A stretch of 64,000 nt of DNA from Nocardioides hwasunensis (GTDB taxonomy: Bacteria; Actinomycetota; Actinomycetes; Propionibacteriales; Nocardioidaceae), in the NCBI RefSeq assembly GCF_014779665.1, contig NZ_JACXYY010000005.1:62001-126000 (forward strand). Reading direction: 5' to 3'. A program made the translations under genes and the position numbers. Below, piece by piece: positions 26,673-33,818 of this stretch. The first letter of the stretch is position 1. Every line of letters starts with the position of its first letter. The notes beneath the pieces were generated by a model. The model was not told the origin of the DNA. It ran no database searches and worked only from the letters and a program-made list of their open reading frames with translations.

Positions 26673-27389
26673 ATGACCGACCCGCTGGCCTGGCTCACCG
26701 ACCTCGACGGGGTGCCCTCGGCCTACGCCGGCACCCGCGACGGGATCGACGTGATGCTGCGCGACCGCGGCCTGCGGCGTACGTCGCCGGAGATGACGGC
26801 CGAGTCGCTGCTGCGGGGCGCCCACGCGAGCGCCGTGCTCGAGGGGTCCTCCTCGAGCCTCGAGGAGGTCCGCGCGGGCGAGGCCGACGCGATCGCCGCC
26901 GACGCGGTGCGGCTCTCGGCCTCGATGCTCGCCCTGGCCCCGCTGCTCAAGACCGCTCCGCTGCAGGCGATCGCCCGACTGCACACGGTCGTCGGGTCCT
27001 CGTCGCTCGGCCCCGAACAGCTGGGGCGTCCGCGCGACGCCGCCTCGGCCGACCGGCTCCGGGGGGTCGCCGAGCTCCTGGTCTCCGGCACCTCGGCGCC
27101 GGCGCTGCTGGTGGCTGCCATCGCCCACGCCGACGTGGCGAGCGCTGCACCCTTCGCCTCGCACAACGGCATCGTCGCCCGGGCCCTCGAGCGGCTCGTG
27201 CTGGTCTCGCGCGGGGTCGACGCCAAGTCGCTCGTCGTGCCCGAGGCCGGGCACCTGGCGCACCGGTCGGCGTACGAGTCGAACCTCCGCGCCTACCGCG
27301 ACGGCGGGCCGAGCGGGGTCCACGCCTGGGCGCTCTACGGCGCCGAGGCGTTCGCCGCCGGGGCCGAGGCGTCGCCGCTCCGGGGGTAG
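26673..27389 (+). CDS. Degenerate Fic-fold protein, probably without AMP-transferase activity
   Basis: This 238-residue, mostly helical protein resembles Fic-domain proteins. Residues 53-58 (SAVLEG) recall the regulatory SxxxEGN helix motif. Residues 159-170 (APFASHNGIVAR) align with the catalytic HPFxDGNGRxxR loop. The catalytic His is Ala159, the acidic residue is Ser163 and the first motif Gly is His164; only Pro, Phe, Asn and Gly remain. AMPylation is therefore unlikely, and a binding or scaffold role is inferred. Relatives stand in the same chromosomal place, near the HAD and ssd-tad cluster, in other actinobacteria and are sometimes labelled oxidoreductase without basis. The ATG at 26673 is the only good start. 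Confidence 0.55.
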   Translation: MTDPLAWLTDLDGVPSAYAGTRDGIDVMLRDRGLRRTSPEMTAESLLRGAHASAVLEGSSSSLEEVRAGEADAIAADAVRLSASMLALAPLLKTAPLQAIARLHTVVGSSSLGPEQLGRPRDAASADRLRGVAELLVSGTSAPALLVAAIAHADVASAAPFASHNGIVARALERLVLVSRGVDAKSLVVPEAGHLAHRSAYESNLRAYRDGGPSGVHAWALYGAEAFAAGAEASPLRG

Positions 27390-27437
27390 TCCAGTGGCAG
27401 ATGGCCGCCCGCGCGGGTGCGCACCTCGGACGTGCGA

Positions 27438-27468
27438 GCGGCACCCGCTCACGTGGACCGGGTGCCGC
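27438..27468 (-). terminator. GC-rich hairpin, possible 3' end of the candidate RNA
   Basis: A perfect 10-bp stem (27438-27447 with 27459-27468) closes an 11-base loop in the non-coding gap. It could end a transcript read leftwards from beyond the HAD gene. No T-run follows on either strand, so it is weak as an intrinsic terminator. Confidence 0.4.
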
Positions 27469-27487
27469 CGCTGACACGTGACGCCGT

Positions 27488-27700
27488 GGCTACCAGGCGT
27501 GCTCTTCTCAATCGCTGCCTCGGGCAGGTCCCGACCGGTCAGCACCCCATCGGATGGGTGGATCGCCGCGTGGGTACCGGGGAGTCACGTGCTGCTGTGG
27601 AGTTCTTCCCCAGTCCTACCCCTGCCGGCCCCGCCCCACAAGGGTTGACTTTGCCGGGCTTCGGTGAGCGTCCGAGTACCGGAGAGTAGGACGCCGAGCC
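27488..27700 (-). ncRNA. Candidate Ms1/6S-like small RNA
   Basis: The 315-base gap between the Fic-fold gene and the HAD phosphatase gene has no convincing ORF. In Mycobacterium the RNA-polymerase-binding RNA Ms1 (MTS2823) lies just downstream of the HAD gene Rv3661. In Streptomyces its relative scr3559 lies beside the equivalent gene. The same spot is read here on the minus strand. The RNA could fold as a closed rod. GGCUCGGCGU (27700-27691) pairs with ACGCC and AGCC (27500-27488). Inside it, GUAGG-ACUGGGGA (27619-27607) pairs with UCCCCGGU-A-CCCAC (27583-27570). The call rests on synteny and hand folding; exact ends and strand are not proven. Confidence 0.5.
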
Positions 27701-27704
27701 GCCC

Positions 27705-28502
27705 TCAGGCGCCGTGGTCGCGGCGCCGGCGGTTGGCCCACAGCACACCGCCGGCGGCCACCGCGCCGCCCACGGCGAGGGCCGCGATCGTCGGCTTCGC
27801 CGGCGGGACGGGGATCCGTCGTCGCAGGGCGACCGGGCGCACGAAGCTCAGCACGGGCCAGCCGCGCTCGGTGGCCGTCCGGCGCAGCTCCTTGTCGGGA
27901 TTGACCGCGAACGGGTGCCCGACCACCTCGAGCATGAAGACGTCGGTGACCGAGTCGCTGTAGGCGAAGCACTCGGAGAGGTCGTAGCCGACCGTCTCCG
28001 CGAGGTGCTCGATCGCACGCGCCTTCTCCTCGGCGTAGGCGTAGTAGTCGATGGTGCCGGTGTACCTCCCGTCGACGATCTCCATCCGGGTCGCGATCAC
28101 GCGGTCCGCGCCGAGCAGCTGACCGATCGGCTCGACCACCTCGGCACCGGAGGCCGAGACGATGACGATGTCGCGTCCCGCCGCGCGGTGCTCCTCGATC
28201 AGGCTGACGGCCTCGTCGTAGACCAGCGGCTCGACGATGGTGGTGAGGGTCTCGTGGACGATCTCACGGACCGTGGCGACGTCCCACCCGGCGCACAGCT
28301 GCGAGACGAACTCGCGCATCTTGTCCATCTGGTCGTGGTCGGCGCCACCGGTGAAGAAGACGAACTGCGCGTACGCCGAGCGCAGCATGGCCCGCCGCGA
28401 GATGAGCCCGCCCGCCTGGAACTCGCGGCTGAAGGCCAGCGTGCTCGACTTGGCGATGATCGTCTTGTCGAGGTCGAAGAAGGCCGCGGTGGGGCGGGAC
28501 AT
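27705..28502 (-). CDS. HAD-IB family phosphatase
   Basis: This 265-residue haloacid-dehalogenase phosphatase of the SerB-like IB type has motif I FFDLDKTI with both aspartates, motif II IVSASGAEVVEP with Ser, and motif III CFAYSDSVTDVFML. A hydrophobic segment near the C-terminus (about residues 238-257) followed by RRRRD suggests a membrane anchor. It corresponds to mycobacterial Rv3661 and its Streptomyces counterpart, which in both lineages stand next to ssd and to small RNAs. The natural substrate is not established. The ATG at 28502 is favoured; the nine-residue upstream extension has no ribosome site. It is divergent from ssd. Confidence 0.9.
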   Translation of the reverse strand: MSRPTAAFFDLDKTIIAKSSTLAFSREFQAGGLISRRAMLRSAYAQFVFFTGGADHDQMDKMREFVSQLCAGWDVATVREIVHETLTTIVEPLVYDEAVSLIEEHRAAGRDIVIVSASGAEVVEPIGQLLGADRVIATRMEIVDGRYTGTIDYYAYAEEKARAIEHLAETVGYDLSECFAYSDSVTDVFMLEVVGHPFAVNPDKELRRTATERGWPVLSFVRPVALRRRIPVPPAKPTIAALAVGGAVAAGGVLWANRRRRDHGA

Positions 28503-28595
28503 GCGTCCATCGTAGGGGCGCGGTCCCACGCCGATGGTGGTTCAGGCGGACGTGGCACGGGCCACCAACCGTCCACAGGGAGGGCTGCAGGGGAG

Positions 28596-28604
28596 TTGTC
28601 CACA
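28596..28604. promoter_or_regulatory. Consensus-type DnaA box between HAD and ssd
   Basis: TTGTCCACA is an exact match to the high-GC actinobacterial DnaA box. A partial match, CGTCCACAG, lies about 25 bases to the left (28570-28578). Both are in the intergenic region, 54 to 90 bases before the ssd start codon. One full box may be chance, but it would allow DnaA-dependent timing of ssd. Confidence 0.35.
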
Positions 28605-28657
28605 AGACGTCCCGGCGGGGGCTGCTCGACGTCGGTGGCCGGCACGACGCTCGAGTC

Positions 28658-29665
28658 ATGTCCGTCCTGCTCATCACCCGCTCCCCGTCCGTCCACGAGG
28701 CCGTCGTCCCGCTCTGCGCAGCAGCCGGGGTGGGGACGGAGGTGTCCGCCGAGCCCGCCCTCGCCCTCGCGTCCTGGAGCGGAGCCGACCTGGTGCTGGT
28801 CGGCACGGACCTCGCCGGCGAGGTGGCGGCGCTGGCTCCGGCTCGTCGGCCGGGCGTCCACCTTGTCGGCACCACGCCCGACGACACCGCCTTCCGCCAC
28901 GCGGTCGAGCTCGGCGCCGCATCCGTGGTCGACCTGCCCTCGGCCGCGTCCTGGCTCGTCGACGCGCTCGCCGACGTCGGTGAGCGTGCGTCGCCGGGGC
29001 GGGTGGTCGGGGTGGTCGGGGGAGCGGGCGGCGCCGGTGCGACGACGCTCGCGTGCGCCCTGGCCCAGGCCCATGCCGTGCGCGCGCCGACCCTGGTGGT
29101 CGACACCGATCCCCTCGGGCCGGGGCTCGATCGCCTGCTGGGCATGGAGGAGCGGCCCGGTGCCCGGTGGGAGGCGCTCGTCGACACGGCGGGGCGGCTC
29201 GGGGCACGCGCCCTTCGCGAGAGCGTCCCCCGCACCGACGGTCTCGGCGTCCTCACGTGGTCGGGCCTGCGGCGTCGGCTCGACGTGCCGACGGTGCGGC
29301 GCATCCTGCCCTCGGCGGCTCGAGGTCACGACCTCGTCGTCCTCGACCTGGCCCGGCACGGAGGAGCACTGCCCGAGCTCGCCGACCGGTGCGACGACCT
29401 CCTCGTGGTCGCGCCCGCGACGCTGGCGGGGCTCGCAGCGACGGCGCGGCTGGTGGCCGAGCTCGGTGAGCGCCGGGCGGGCCTGGTGCTCAGGCCGGGT
29501 GGGGTCGGCGACGCGGACGCCGCGCGGGTGACCGGCCTGCCGGTCGTGGCCGCGGTGGGCGACCAGCGGGGGCTGGCCGCGTCGCTCGACCGGGGACTCG
29601 GGCCCCTGCCTGGTCGGGGTCCGCTCGCCCGAGCCGCCCGCGACCTCCTCGCGGAGGCGGCATGA
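28658..29665 (+). CDS. CpaE/TadZ-like septum-site-determining protein (Ssd)
   Basis: This 335-residue protein has an atypical receiver-like N-terminal domain (about residues 1-105) and a MinD/ParA-type ATPase domain (about 113-330). The deviant Walker A is VGVVGGAGGAGATTLA, where the usual Lys before TT is replaced by Ala. Walker B-like strands are LVVDTDPLGPG and LVVLDLARHG. In actinobacteria such CpaE homologues head the Tad pilus cluster. Rv3660c of M. tuberculosis is named Ssd because raising its level blocks septation. The likely role is polar placement of the pilus machine. The ATG at 28658 is the only good start. It overlaps tadA (ATGA). Confidence 0.88.
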   Translation: MSVLLITRSPSVHEAVVPLCAAAGVGTEVSAEPALALASWSGADLVLVGTDLAGEVAALAPARRPGVHLVGTTPDDTAFRHAVELGAASVVDLPSAASWLVDALADVGERASPGRVVGVVGGAGGAGATTLACALAQAHAVRAPTLVVDTDPLGPGLDRLLGMEERPGARWEALVDTAGRLGARALRESVPRTDGLGVLTWSGLRRRLDVPTVRRILPSAARGHDLVVLDLARHGGALPELADRCDDLLVVAPATLAGLAATARLVAELGERRAGLVLRPGGVGDADAARVTGLPVVAAVGDQRGLAASLDRGLGPLPGRGPLARAARDLLAEAA

Positions 29666-30837
29666 CCACCGCTGTCCCGGCTCCCGTGCCCCCTGCCGTG
29701 CTCGACGACGTACGCCGCCGGCTCGCGGGCTCGGCCGGCGAGCTGACGCCCCACCGGGTGGCCGAGGCGCTCCGCGCGTCCGGCTCGCCCGTGGGCGACG
29801 CGACCGTGCTCGCCGTGCACGAGGTGTTGCGTCGCGACGTGCTCGGGGCCGGTCCGCTCGAGGACCTGCTCCGGCTCCCCGACGTCACCGACGTGCTGGT
29901 CAACGGCCCCGATGACGTCTGGATCGACCGTGGCGGCGGTCTCGAGCGTGCCGGAGTCTCCTTCCCCGACGAGGCGTCGGTGCGTCGGCTCGCCCAGCGC
30001 CTGGCGGCCTCGGCCGGCCGGCGGCTCGACGACGCCTCGCCGCACGCCGACGTGCGGTTGCCCGACGGCACGCGCTTCCATGCGGTGCTCGCGCCCGTGG
30101 CGCGGTCGGGCACGGTGGTGTCGCTGCGGGTTCCCCGTGGGCGGGTGTGGACCCTGCCGGAGCTGGTGACGGCCGGCGCCATCCCGCCGGACGGCGCCTT
30201 CCTCCTCGAGGAGGTGGTCGACTCGCGGTGCGCGTTCCTGGTCTCCGGCGGGACCGGCACGGGCAAGACGTCGATCCTGTCGGCCCTGCTGTCGCTGGTC
30301 GACCAGGGCGAGCGCATCGTCCTGGTCGAGGACGCGAGCGAGCTCCGTCCCGACCATCCCCATGTCGTCGCGCTCGAGGGACGACCGGCCAACATCGAGG
30401 GTGCGGGCCAGATCACCCTCCAGACACTCGTCCGCCAGGCGCTGCGGATGCGTCCGGACCGGCTCGTGGTGGGCGAGGTGCGCGGTGCCGAGGTCGTCGA
30501 TCTCCTCGCGGCGCTCAACACGGGGCACGGAGGCGGGTGCGGGACGCTCCACGCCAACTCCGCCGCCGACGTGCCGGCCCGGATCGAGGCACTGGCGCTG
30601 GCCGCCGGGCTGCCACGCGACGCGGCGCACAGCCAGCTCGCCTCCGCCATCGACGTGGTGATCCACCTCGGCCGTGGCAACGACGGCCGCCGGCGTGTGG
30701 TCGAGCTCGGCGTGCCCGAGCGCGACGCCTCCGGGATGGTGTCGTTGCGCACGGCGGCGACCTTCGACGGCGACCGGGTGGTGCGCGGTCCGGCCGCGGC
30801 GACGCTGGCCTCCCGGCTCGACGAGATGGCGTGGTGA
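29662..30837 (+). CDS. tadA: TadA/CpaF-type secretion ATPase
   Basis: This 391-residue ATPase powers assembly of Flp pili. It has an N-terminal domain (about residues 10-150) with the family segment DVTDVLVNGPDDVWIDRGGG. The P-loop is SGGTGTGKTS near residue 195. The Asp box has LVEDASELRPDHPHVV, Walker B is RLVVGEVRGAEV, and the His box holds CGTLHANSAADVPARI. All elements needed for activity look intact. It corresponds to mycobacterial Rv3659c. It is coupled to ssd before it (ATGA) and tadB after it (GTGA). Confidence 0.94.
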   Translation: MTTAVPAPVPPAVLDDVRRRLAGSAGELTPHRVAEALRASGSPVGDATVLAVHEVLRRDVLGAGPLEDLLRLPDVTDVLVNGPDDVWIDRGGGLERAGVSFPDEASVRRLAQRLAASAGRRLDDASPHADVRLPDGTRFHAVLAPVARSGTVVSLRVPRGRVWTLPELVTAGAIPPDGAFLLEEVVDSRCAFLVSGGTGTGKTSILSALLSLVDQGERIVLVEDASELRPDHPHVVALEGRPANIEGAGQITLQTLVRQALRMRPDRLVVGEVRGAEVVDLLAALNTGHGGGCGTLHANSAADVPARIEALALAAGLPRDAAHSQLASAIDVVIHLGRGNDGRRRVVELGVPERDASGMVSLRTAATFDGDRVVRGPAAATLASRLDEMAW

Positions 30838-31526
30838 GCGCCTGGCCGGCGGCCCTGCTCGTCGCCGTCGCGGCAGCGGTGCTGGTGCCTGCCGCGCCGC
30901 CGGTCCGACTGCCGCGTCGCGGGACCACCCCGCCGGTTGCTGCCCCCGCTGCACTCTGGCTGAGATGGCCGCGGCTCGGCCGGCGGCGCGGGACCGCGGC
31001 GGACCGGGCGGCCGTGCTGGAGGTGTGCGACCTCCTGGCCGCCGAGCTCGCTGCCGGTCGACCGCCGGGCGCTGCGCTGGCCGCCGCCGGTGCACGGTGG
31101 CCACCACTCGCGGCGGCGGTGGAGGCGTCCCGGCTCGGGGCCGACGTCCCCGACGCCCTGAGACGCCTGGCCGCGGAGCGGCCGGGGGCCACCGACCTGC
31201 GATGGGTGGCCGGTGCCTGGGAGGTCGCCCAGGACTCCGGACACGGTCTGGCGCTCGCGCTCGAACGCACCGCAGCCGGACTGCGGGCGCAGCGGCGCAC
31301 GCGACGGCTCGTCGACTCCGAGCTGGCATCTGCCCGAGCGACGGCGCGTCTGGTCGCCTGCCTGCCGCTCGCCGTGCTGCTGATGGGTTCAGGTGCCGGG
31401 TCGGACCCGTGGTCGTTCCTGCTGGCCACTCCCGTCGGGTGGGCATGCCTCGGCCTCGGTCTCGGTCTGCTCGCCCTCGGCCTCTGGTGGATCGAGCGCC
31501 TCGCCGACCGGGCCTCCGCGCCGTGA
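30834..31526 (+). CDS. tadB: TadB-like pilus assembly membrane protein
   Basis: This 230-residue protein is a GspF/TadB-type inner-membrane platform component. The F domain, about residues 60-170, holds a helical bundle with VLEVCDLLAAELAAGRPPGA and DSGHGLALALERTAAGLRAQ. Two transmembrane helices follow at about 180-200 and 203-222, and one lies at the N-terminus (about 3-22). It corresponds to Rv3658c by position. The GTG start overlaps the tadA stop and its stop overlaps the tadC start, so all are one transcript. It is shorter than proteobacterial TadB, as is normal in actinobacteria. Confidence 0.88.
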   Translation: MSAWPAALLVAVAAAVLVPAAPPVRLPRRGTTPPVAAPAALWLRWPRLGRRRGTAADRAAVLEVCDLLAAELAAGRPPGAALAAAGARWPPLAAAVEASRLGADVPDALRRLAAERPGATDLRWVAGAWEVAQDSGHGLALALERTAAGLRAQRRTRRLVDSELASARATARLVACLPLAVLLMGSGAGSDPWSFLLATPVGWACLGLGLGLLALGLWWIERLADRASAP

Positions 31527-32209
31527 GCTGGCTCAGCGTCCTCTGCGCGGCACTGGCGGTGGCGGCCTGCGTGCCAGCCCTGCCGCGCGTCGCCGGTCCA
31601 CCCCCGACCTCCCGACCGGTGGTGCGGCCGTGGGGTGTCGTCGGCGTCGCGGTGGGTGCGTGGCTGGTGGTCGGCGGCTGGCCCGGCGCAGGGGCCGGCC
31701 TGCTCGCGGGTGCGGGCGCGCACCACCTGCTGGCAGGCGCCGAGTCCTCCCTCGCCCGGCGGACCCGCGAGGAGGTGGAGCGCACCCTGCCGCACCTCGT
31801 CGACCTCTATGCGTCCACCCTGCGCGCTGGTGCCGAGCCGGTGGCCGGGCTCGCACAGGTCTGCGCCGCCCTCCCCGGTCCCGCCGCGGACAGACTCGCG
31901 CCGGTCGTCGAGCGCGCCCGGTGGGGTGCCGTCGGCGCGGAGGCGTGGGGTGCCGTCGCCGAGGACGAGGTGCTCGCCCCGCTGGCCCGCGCCATGGTCC
32001 GCTCGCACGCCTCGGGCGCGTCCGTCGTGCGGGGCGTCGAACGCCTCGCCGACGAGCTCGGGCGCGAGACCCTGGCTCGCGCCGAGGACGCTGCGCGCCG
32101 GGTCGGGGTCGCGGCGGCGATCCCGCTCGGGGCTTGCCTCCTGCCCGCCTTCATGCTGCTCGGCGTGGTGCCGACCGTCGCCTCGCTGTTCGGTTCGGTG
32201 ACGCCGTGA
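31523..32209 (+). CDS. tadC: TadC-like pilus assembly membrane protein
   Basis: This 228-residue protein is the second GspF-type platform component. Two N-terminal hydrophobic helices (about residues 3-20 and 38-68) precede an F domain with LPHLVDLYASTLRAGAEPVA and the GASVVRGVERLADELGRE segment. A C-terminal helix pair has LLPAFMLLGVVPTVASLF. It corresponds to mycobacterial Rv3657c. The GTG start overlaps tadB (GTGA). A 389-base gap separates it from the pilin gene, so the pilin may have its own promoter and be made in larger amounts. Confidence 0.87.
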   Translation: MSWLSVLCAALAVAACVPALPRVAGPPPTSRPVVRPWGVVGVAVGAWLVVGGWPGAGAGLLAGAGAHHLLAGAESSLARRTREEVERTLPHLVDLYASTLRAGAEPVAGLAQVCAALPGPAADRLAPVVERARWGAVGAEAWGAVAEDEVLAPLARAMVRSHASGASVVRGVERLADELGRETLARAEDAARRVGVAAAIPLGACLLPAFMLLGVVPTVASLFGSVTP

Positions 32210-32598
32210 CCCTCGGCGTTCCCGTCGACGCGGGCCGCGCTGCGTCCGGTCCCCGGAGCGCGTTCTCGGCGCCGCCCAGGAGGTGCCGTTCGAGGTCTGA
32301 CCGGACATCATCATGGAGTGCTCGTGTCACCTGGTGACGCAGCAACTCCACGATCTCGGGCTTCTGGGTGGGGGCCCGTGGTGTCCGTGGGTCAGCGGAG
32401 ACGCAGCCGCCACGGGTCAGACATACGTGTCCGCGCCGTCGACCCCGCGCCTGGTCGTGGGCCGATATCCGTCCACAGGTCGTGCGATCCGACCACTGTC
32501 CCCAGCCCCCGACGTTCGCAGGTGCGACCTGTCCGGCGCCCGCCCGAGGCTGGACGGCGACGGAGCTCATCGGGAGCTCCACGACGACAGGAGATCTG
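32210..32598. other. Noncoding stretch before the Flp pilin gene
   Basis: This 389-base stretch has no ORF with a ribosome site and actinobacterial codon pattern. The left third read on the minus strand gives some plausible peptide but no start. It most likely holds the pilin promoter and leader. I see a partial DnaA-like word, CGTCCACAG, near 32470 and a ribosome site AGGAG just before the pilin ATG. I find no clear terminator after tadC. Confidence 0.5.
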
Positions 32599-32781
32599 AT
32601 GATGGACACGTTGGGCCGCACCCGCGACGACTCGGGGATCACGACCGCGGAGTACGCCGTCGGCACCGCCGCCGGCGCAGGGTTCGCGGGGCTTCTCTAC
32701 ACGCTGCTCACCGGCAAGTTCGGCGACCAGCTGCTCGAGCGGCTCTTCAAGCACGTCATGGGCCTGCTCGGCATCGGCTGA
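32599..32781 (+). CDS. Flp-type pilin (DUF4244)
   Basis: This 60-residue protein is the probable structural pilin of the Tad system. After a short charged leader it has SGITTAEYAVGTAAGAGFAG. That fits the Flp processing site, with cleavage after Gly and a Glu-Tyr pair at mature positions 5 and 6. A single hydrophobic helix follows, and then a short amphipathic tail ending LLGIG. The ATG at 32599, or the in-frame ATG at 32602, lies a few bases after AGGAG. It corresponds to Rv3656c. Its stop overlaps the TadE start (TGATG). No prepilin peptidase is present in the window. Confidence 0.9.
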   Translation: MMDTLGRTRDDSGITTAEYAVGTAAGAGFAGLLYTLLTGKFGDQLLERLFKHVMGLLGIG

Positions 32782-33146
32782 TGCAGCCGGGGGCTCGCGA
32801 CGAGTCGGGCACGGCGACCGCCGAGCTCGCGCTGGGGATCCCGCTCCTGGTCGCGCTGACCGCCGGCCTCGTCTGGATGCTGGCGGTCGGTGCGGCCCAG
32901 GTCCGGGTGATCGACGCGTCGCGCGAGGCCGCCCGGGCGGTCGCGCGAGGTGACGACGTCGTCGCGGCCGAGACCCTCGCCCTCCGGGTGGCCCCGGAGG
33001 GCTCTCGGGTGTCGATCTCCATCGAGGCGAGCCGGGTCGTCGTCACGACGAGGGTCCGGGTGTCCGGGCCCGGCGGGCTGCTGGGCTCGTTGCCCGGGGT
33101 CACGGTCACCGCGGACGCCGTCGCACTCGCCGAGGAGGATCCGTGA
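32781..33146 (+). CDS. TadE-like pilus protein
   Basis: This 121-residue protein has the leader and helix DESGTATAELALGIPLLVAL, with the Glu five residues into the mature form as in TadE pseudopilins. A beta-rich domain of about 80 residues follows with VRVIDASREAARAVARGDD and the end GLLGSLPGVTVTADAVA. TadE proteins are minor pilins or membrane-anchored pseudopilins needed for Flp pilus formation. It matches Rv3655c by position. Its start overlaps the pilin stop and its stop overlaps the next gene. Confidence 0.87.
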   Translation: MQPGARDESGTATAELALGIPLLVALTAGLVWMLAVGAAQVRVIDASREAARAVARGDDVVAAETLALRVAPEGSRVSISIEASRVVVTTRVRVSGPGGLLGSLPGVTVTADAVALAEEDP

Positions 33147-33478
33147 GGAGAACCGCCGAGGACGGTGCGGCCACCGTGCTCGTCGTCGCCATGGCCGGCG
33201 TGCTGATGTTCGTGATGGTCGGGCTCGCCGCAGCGGGCGGCCTCGTCACCGCTCAGCGCCGTGCCCAGGCGGCCGCCGACCTGGCGGCCCTGGCCGGCGC
33301 CGCATCACCCGAGCTCGCCTGCAGCCGGGCCGCCGAGGTCGCCCTCGCCAACACCGCAGTGCTCGACAGGTGCCTGGTCGAGGGCCGGGAGGTCAGGGTC
33401 GAGGTGTCGGTCGCCGGACCACCCGTGCCGTGGAGGGAGGTGCGCGTCACCGCCGAGGCGCGCGCGGGTCCGGCCTGA
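33143..33478 (+). CDS. TadE-like protein of the helicase/secretion neighbourhood (Rv3654c type)
   Basis: This 111-residue protein has the leader EDGAATVLVVAMAGVLMFVM, one hydrophobic helix, and RRAQAAADLAALAGAA, the helix typical of the Tad-like (TadE/TadG N-terminal) group. Two cysteines, in PELACSRAAE and VLDRCLVEG, probably form a disulfide outside the cell. It fits the actinobacterial family of TadE-like proteins found between the Tad genes and a DEAD/DEAH helicase; the helicase is indeed the next large gene. The GTG start overlaps the TadE stop. It closes the Tad operon. Confidence 0.85.
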   Translation: MRRTAEDGAATVLVVAMAGVLMFVMVGLAAAGGLVTAQRRAQAAADLAALAGAASPELACSRAAEVALANTAVLDRCLVEGREVRVEVSVAGPPVPWREVRVTAEARAGPA

Positions 33479-33490
33479 GAGCCGGACGAC

Positions 33491-33802
33491 TCACACCCGG
33501 TCGGGGCCTTCGTGGTCATGGCCCTCCGCGCGGCGCTCGGCCTCCACGCGCTCGAGCTTGGCGTTGAGGTCGTGCAGCTCCTTGCGCTCCTTGCGGTGCG
33601 CGAGGCTTCGCTTGGTGCCCCACCTGAGCACGGCGAAGCCCCACAGGATGGCGGCTCCGGCGGCGACGCCGACGAAGAAGGAGTCGAGGGTCGTCACGTC
33701 GAAGCCGAGCAGCTCGCCCCCGGTGCCGGGCTCGCTGACGAAGATCGCCGAGAGCACCGCGATGCCGCCGAGGATTATGAGGCCGAGGCCCAGGATCACC
33801 AT
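33491..33802 (-). CDS. Small two-helix membrane protein with charged tail
   Basis: This 103-residue protein has two transmembrane helices (about residues 3-24 and 50-70) and a highly charged C-terminal helix of about 30 residues (KERKELHDLNAKLERVEAER) with coiled-coil character. The layout recalls LapA-like membrane proteins, but no function is known. I take the ATG at 33802 as the start. A longer form starting at 33841 would overlap the helicase end. It converges with the Tad operon 12 bases away and follows the helicase gene. Confidence 0.65.
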   Translation of the reverse strand: MVILGLGLIILGGIAVLSAIFVSEPGTGGELLGFDVTTLDSFFVGVAAGAAILWGFAVLRWGTKRSLAHRKERKELHDLNAKLERVEAERRAEGHDHEGPDRV

Positions 33803-33818
33803 GAGTCCGAATGTAGAC

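Noticed and set aside
27417..27689. Small 90-codon plus-strand ORF in the gap before the HAD gene
   Set aside because: There is no ribosome site and no family likeness, and it overlaps the sequence that folds as the candidate RNA.
28503..28657. Possible 6C small RNA, known between Rv3660c and Rv3661 in M. tuberculosis
   Set aside because: The gap between HAD and ssd has no run of six C on either strand and no pair of C-loop hairpins, so the motif is not supported.
32151..32666. Minus-strand ORF of 171 codons over the gap between tadC and the pilin gene
   Set aside because: It would start inside the pilin gene and has no ribosome site. Only part of it looks protein-like, so the gap is treated as noncoding.
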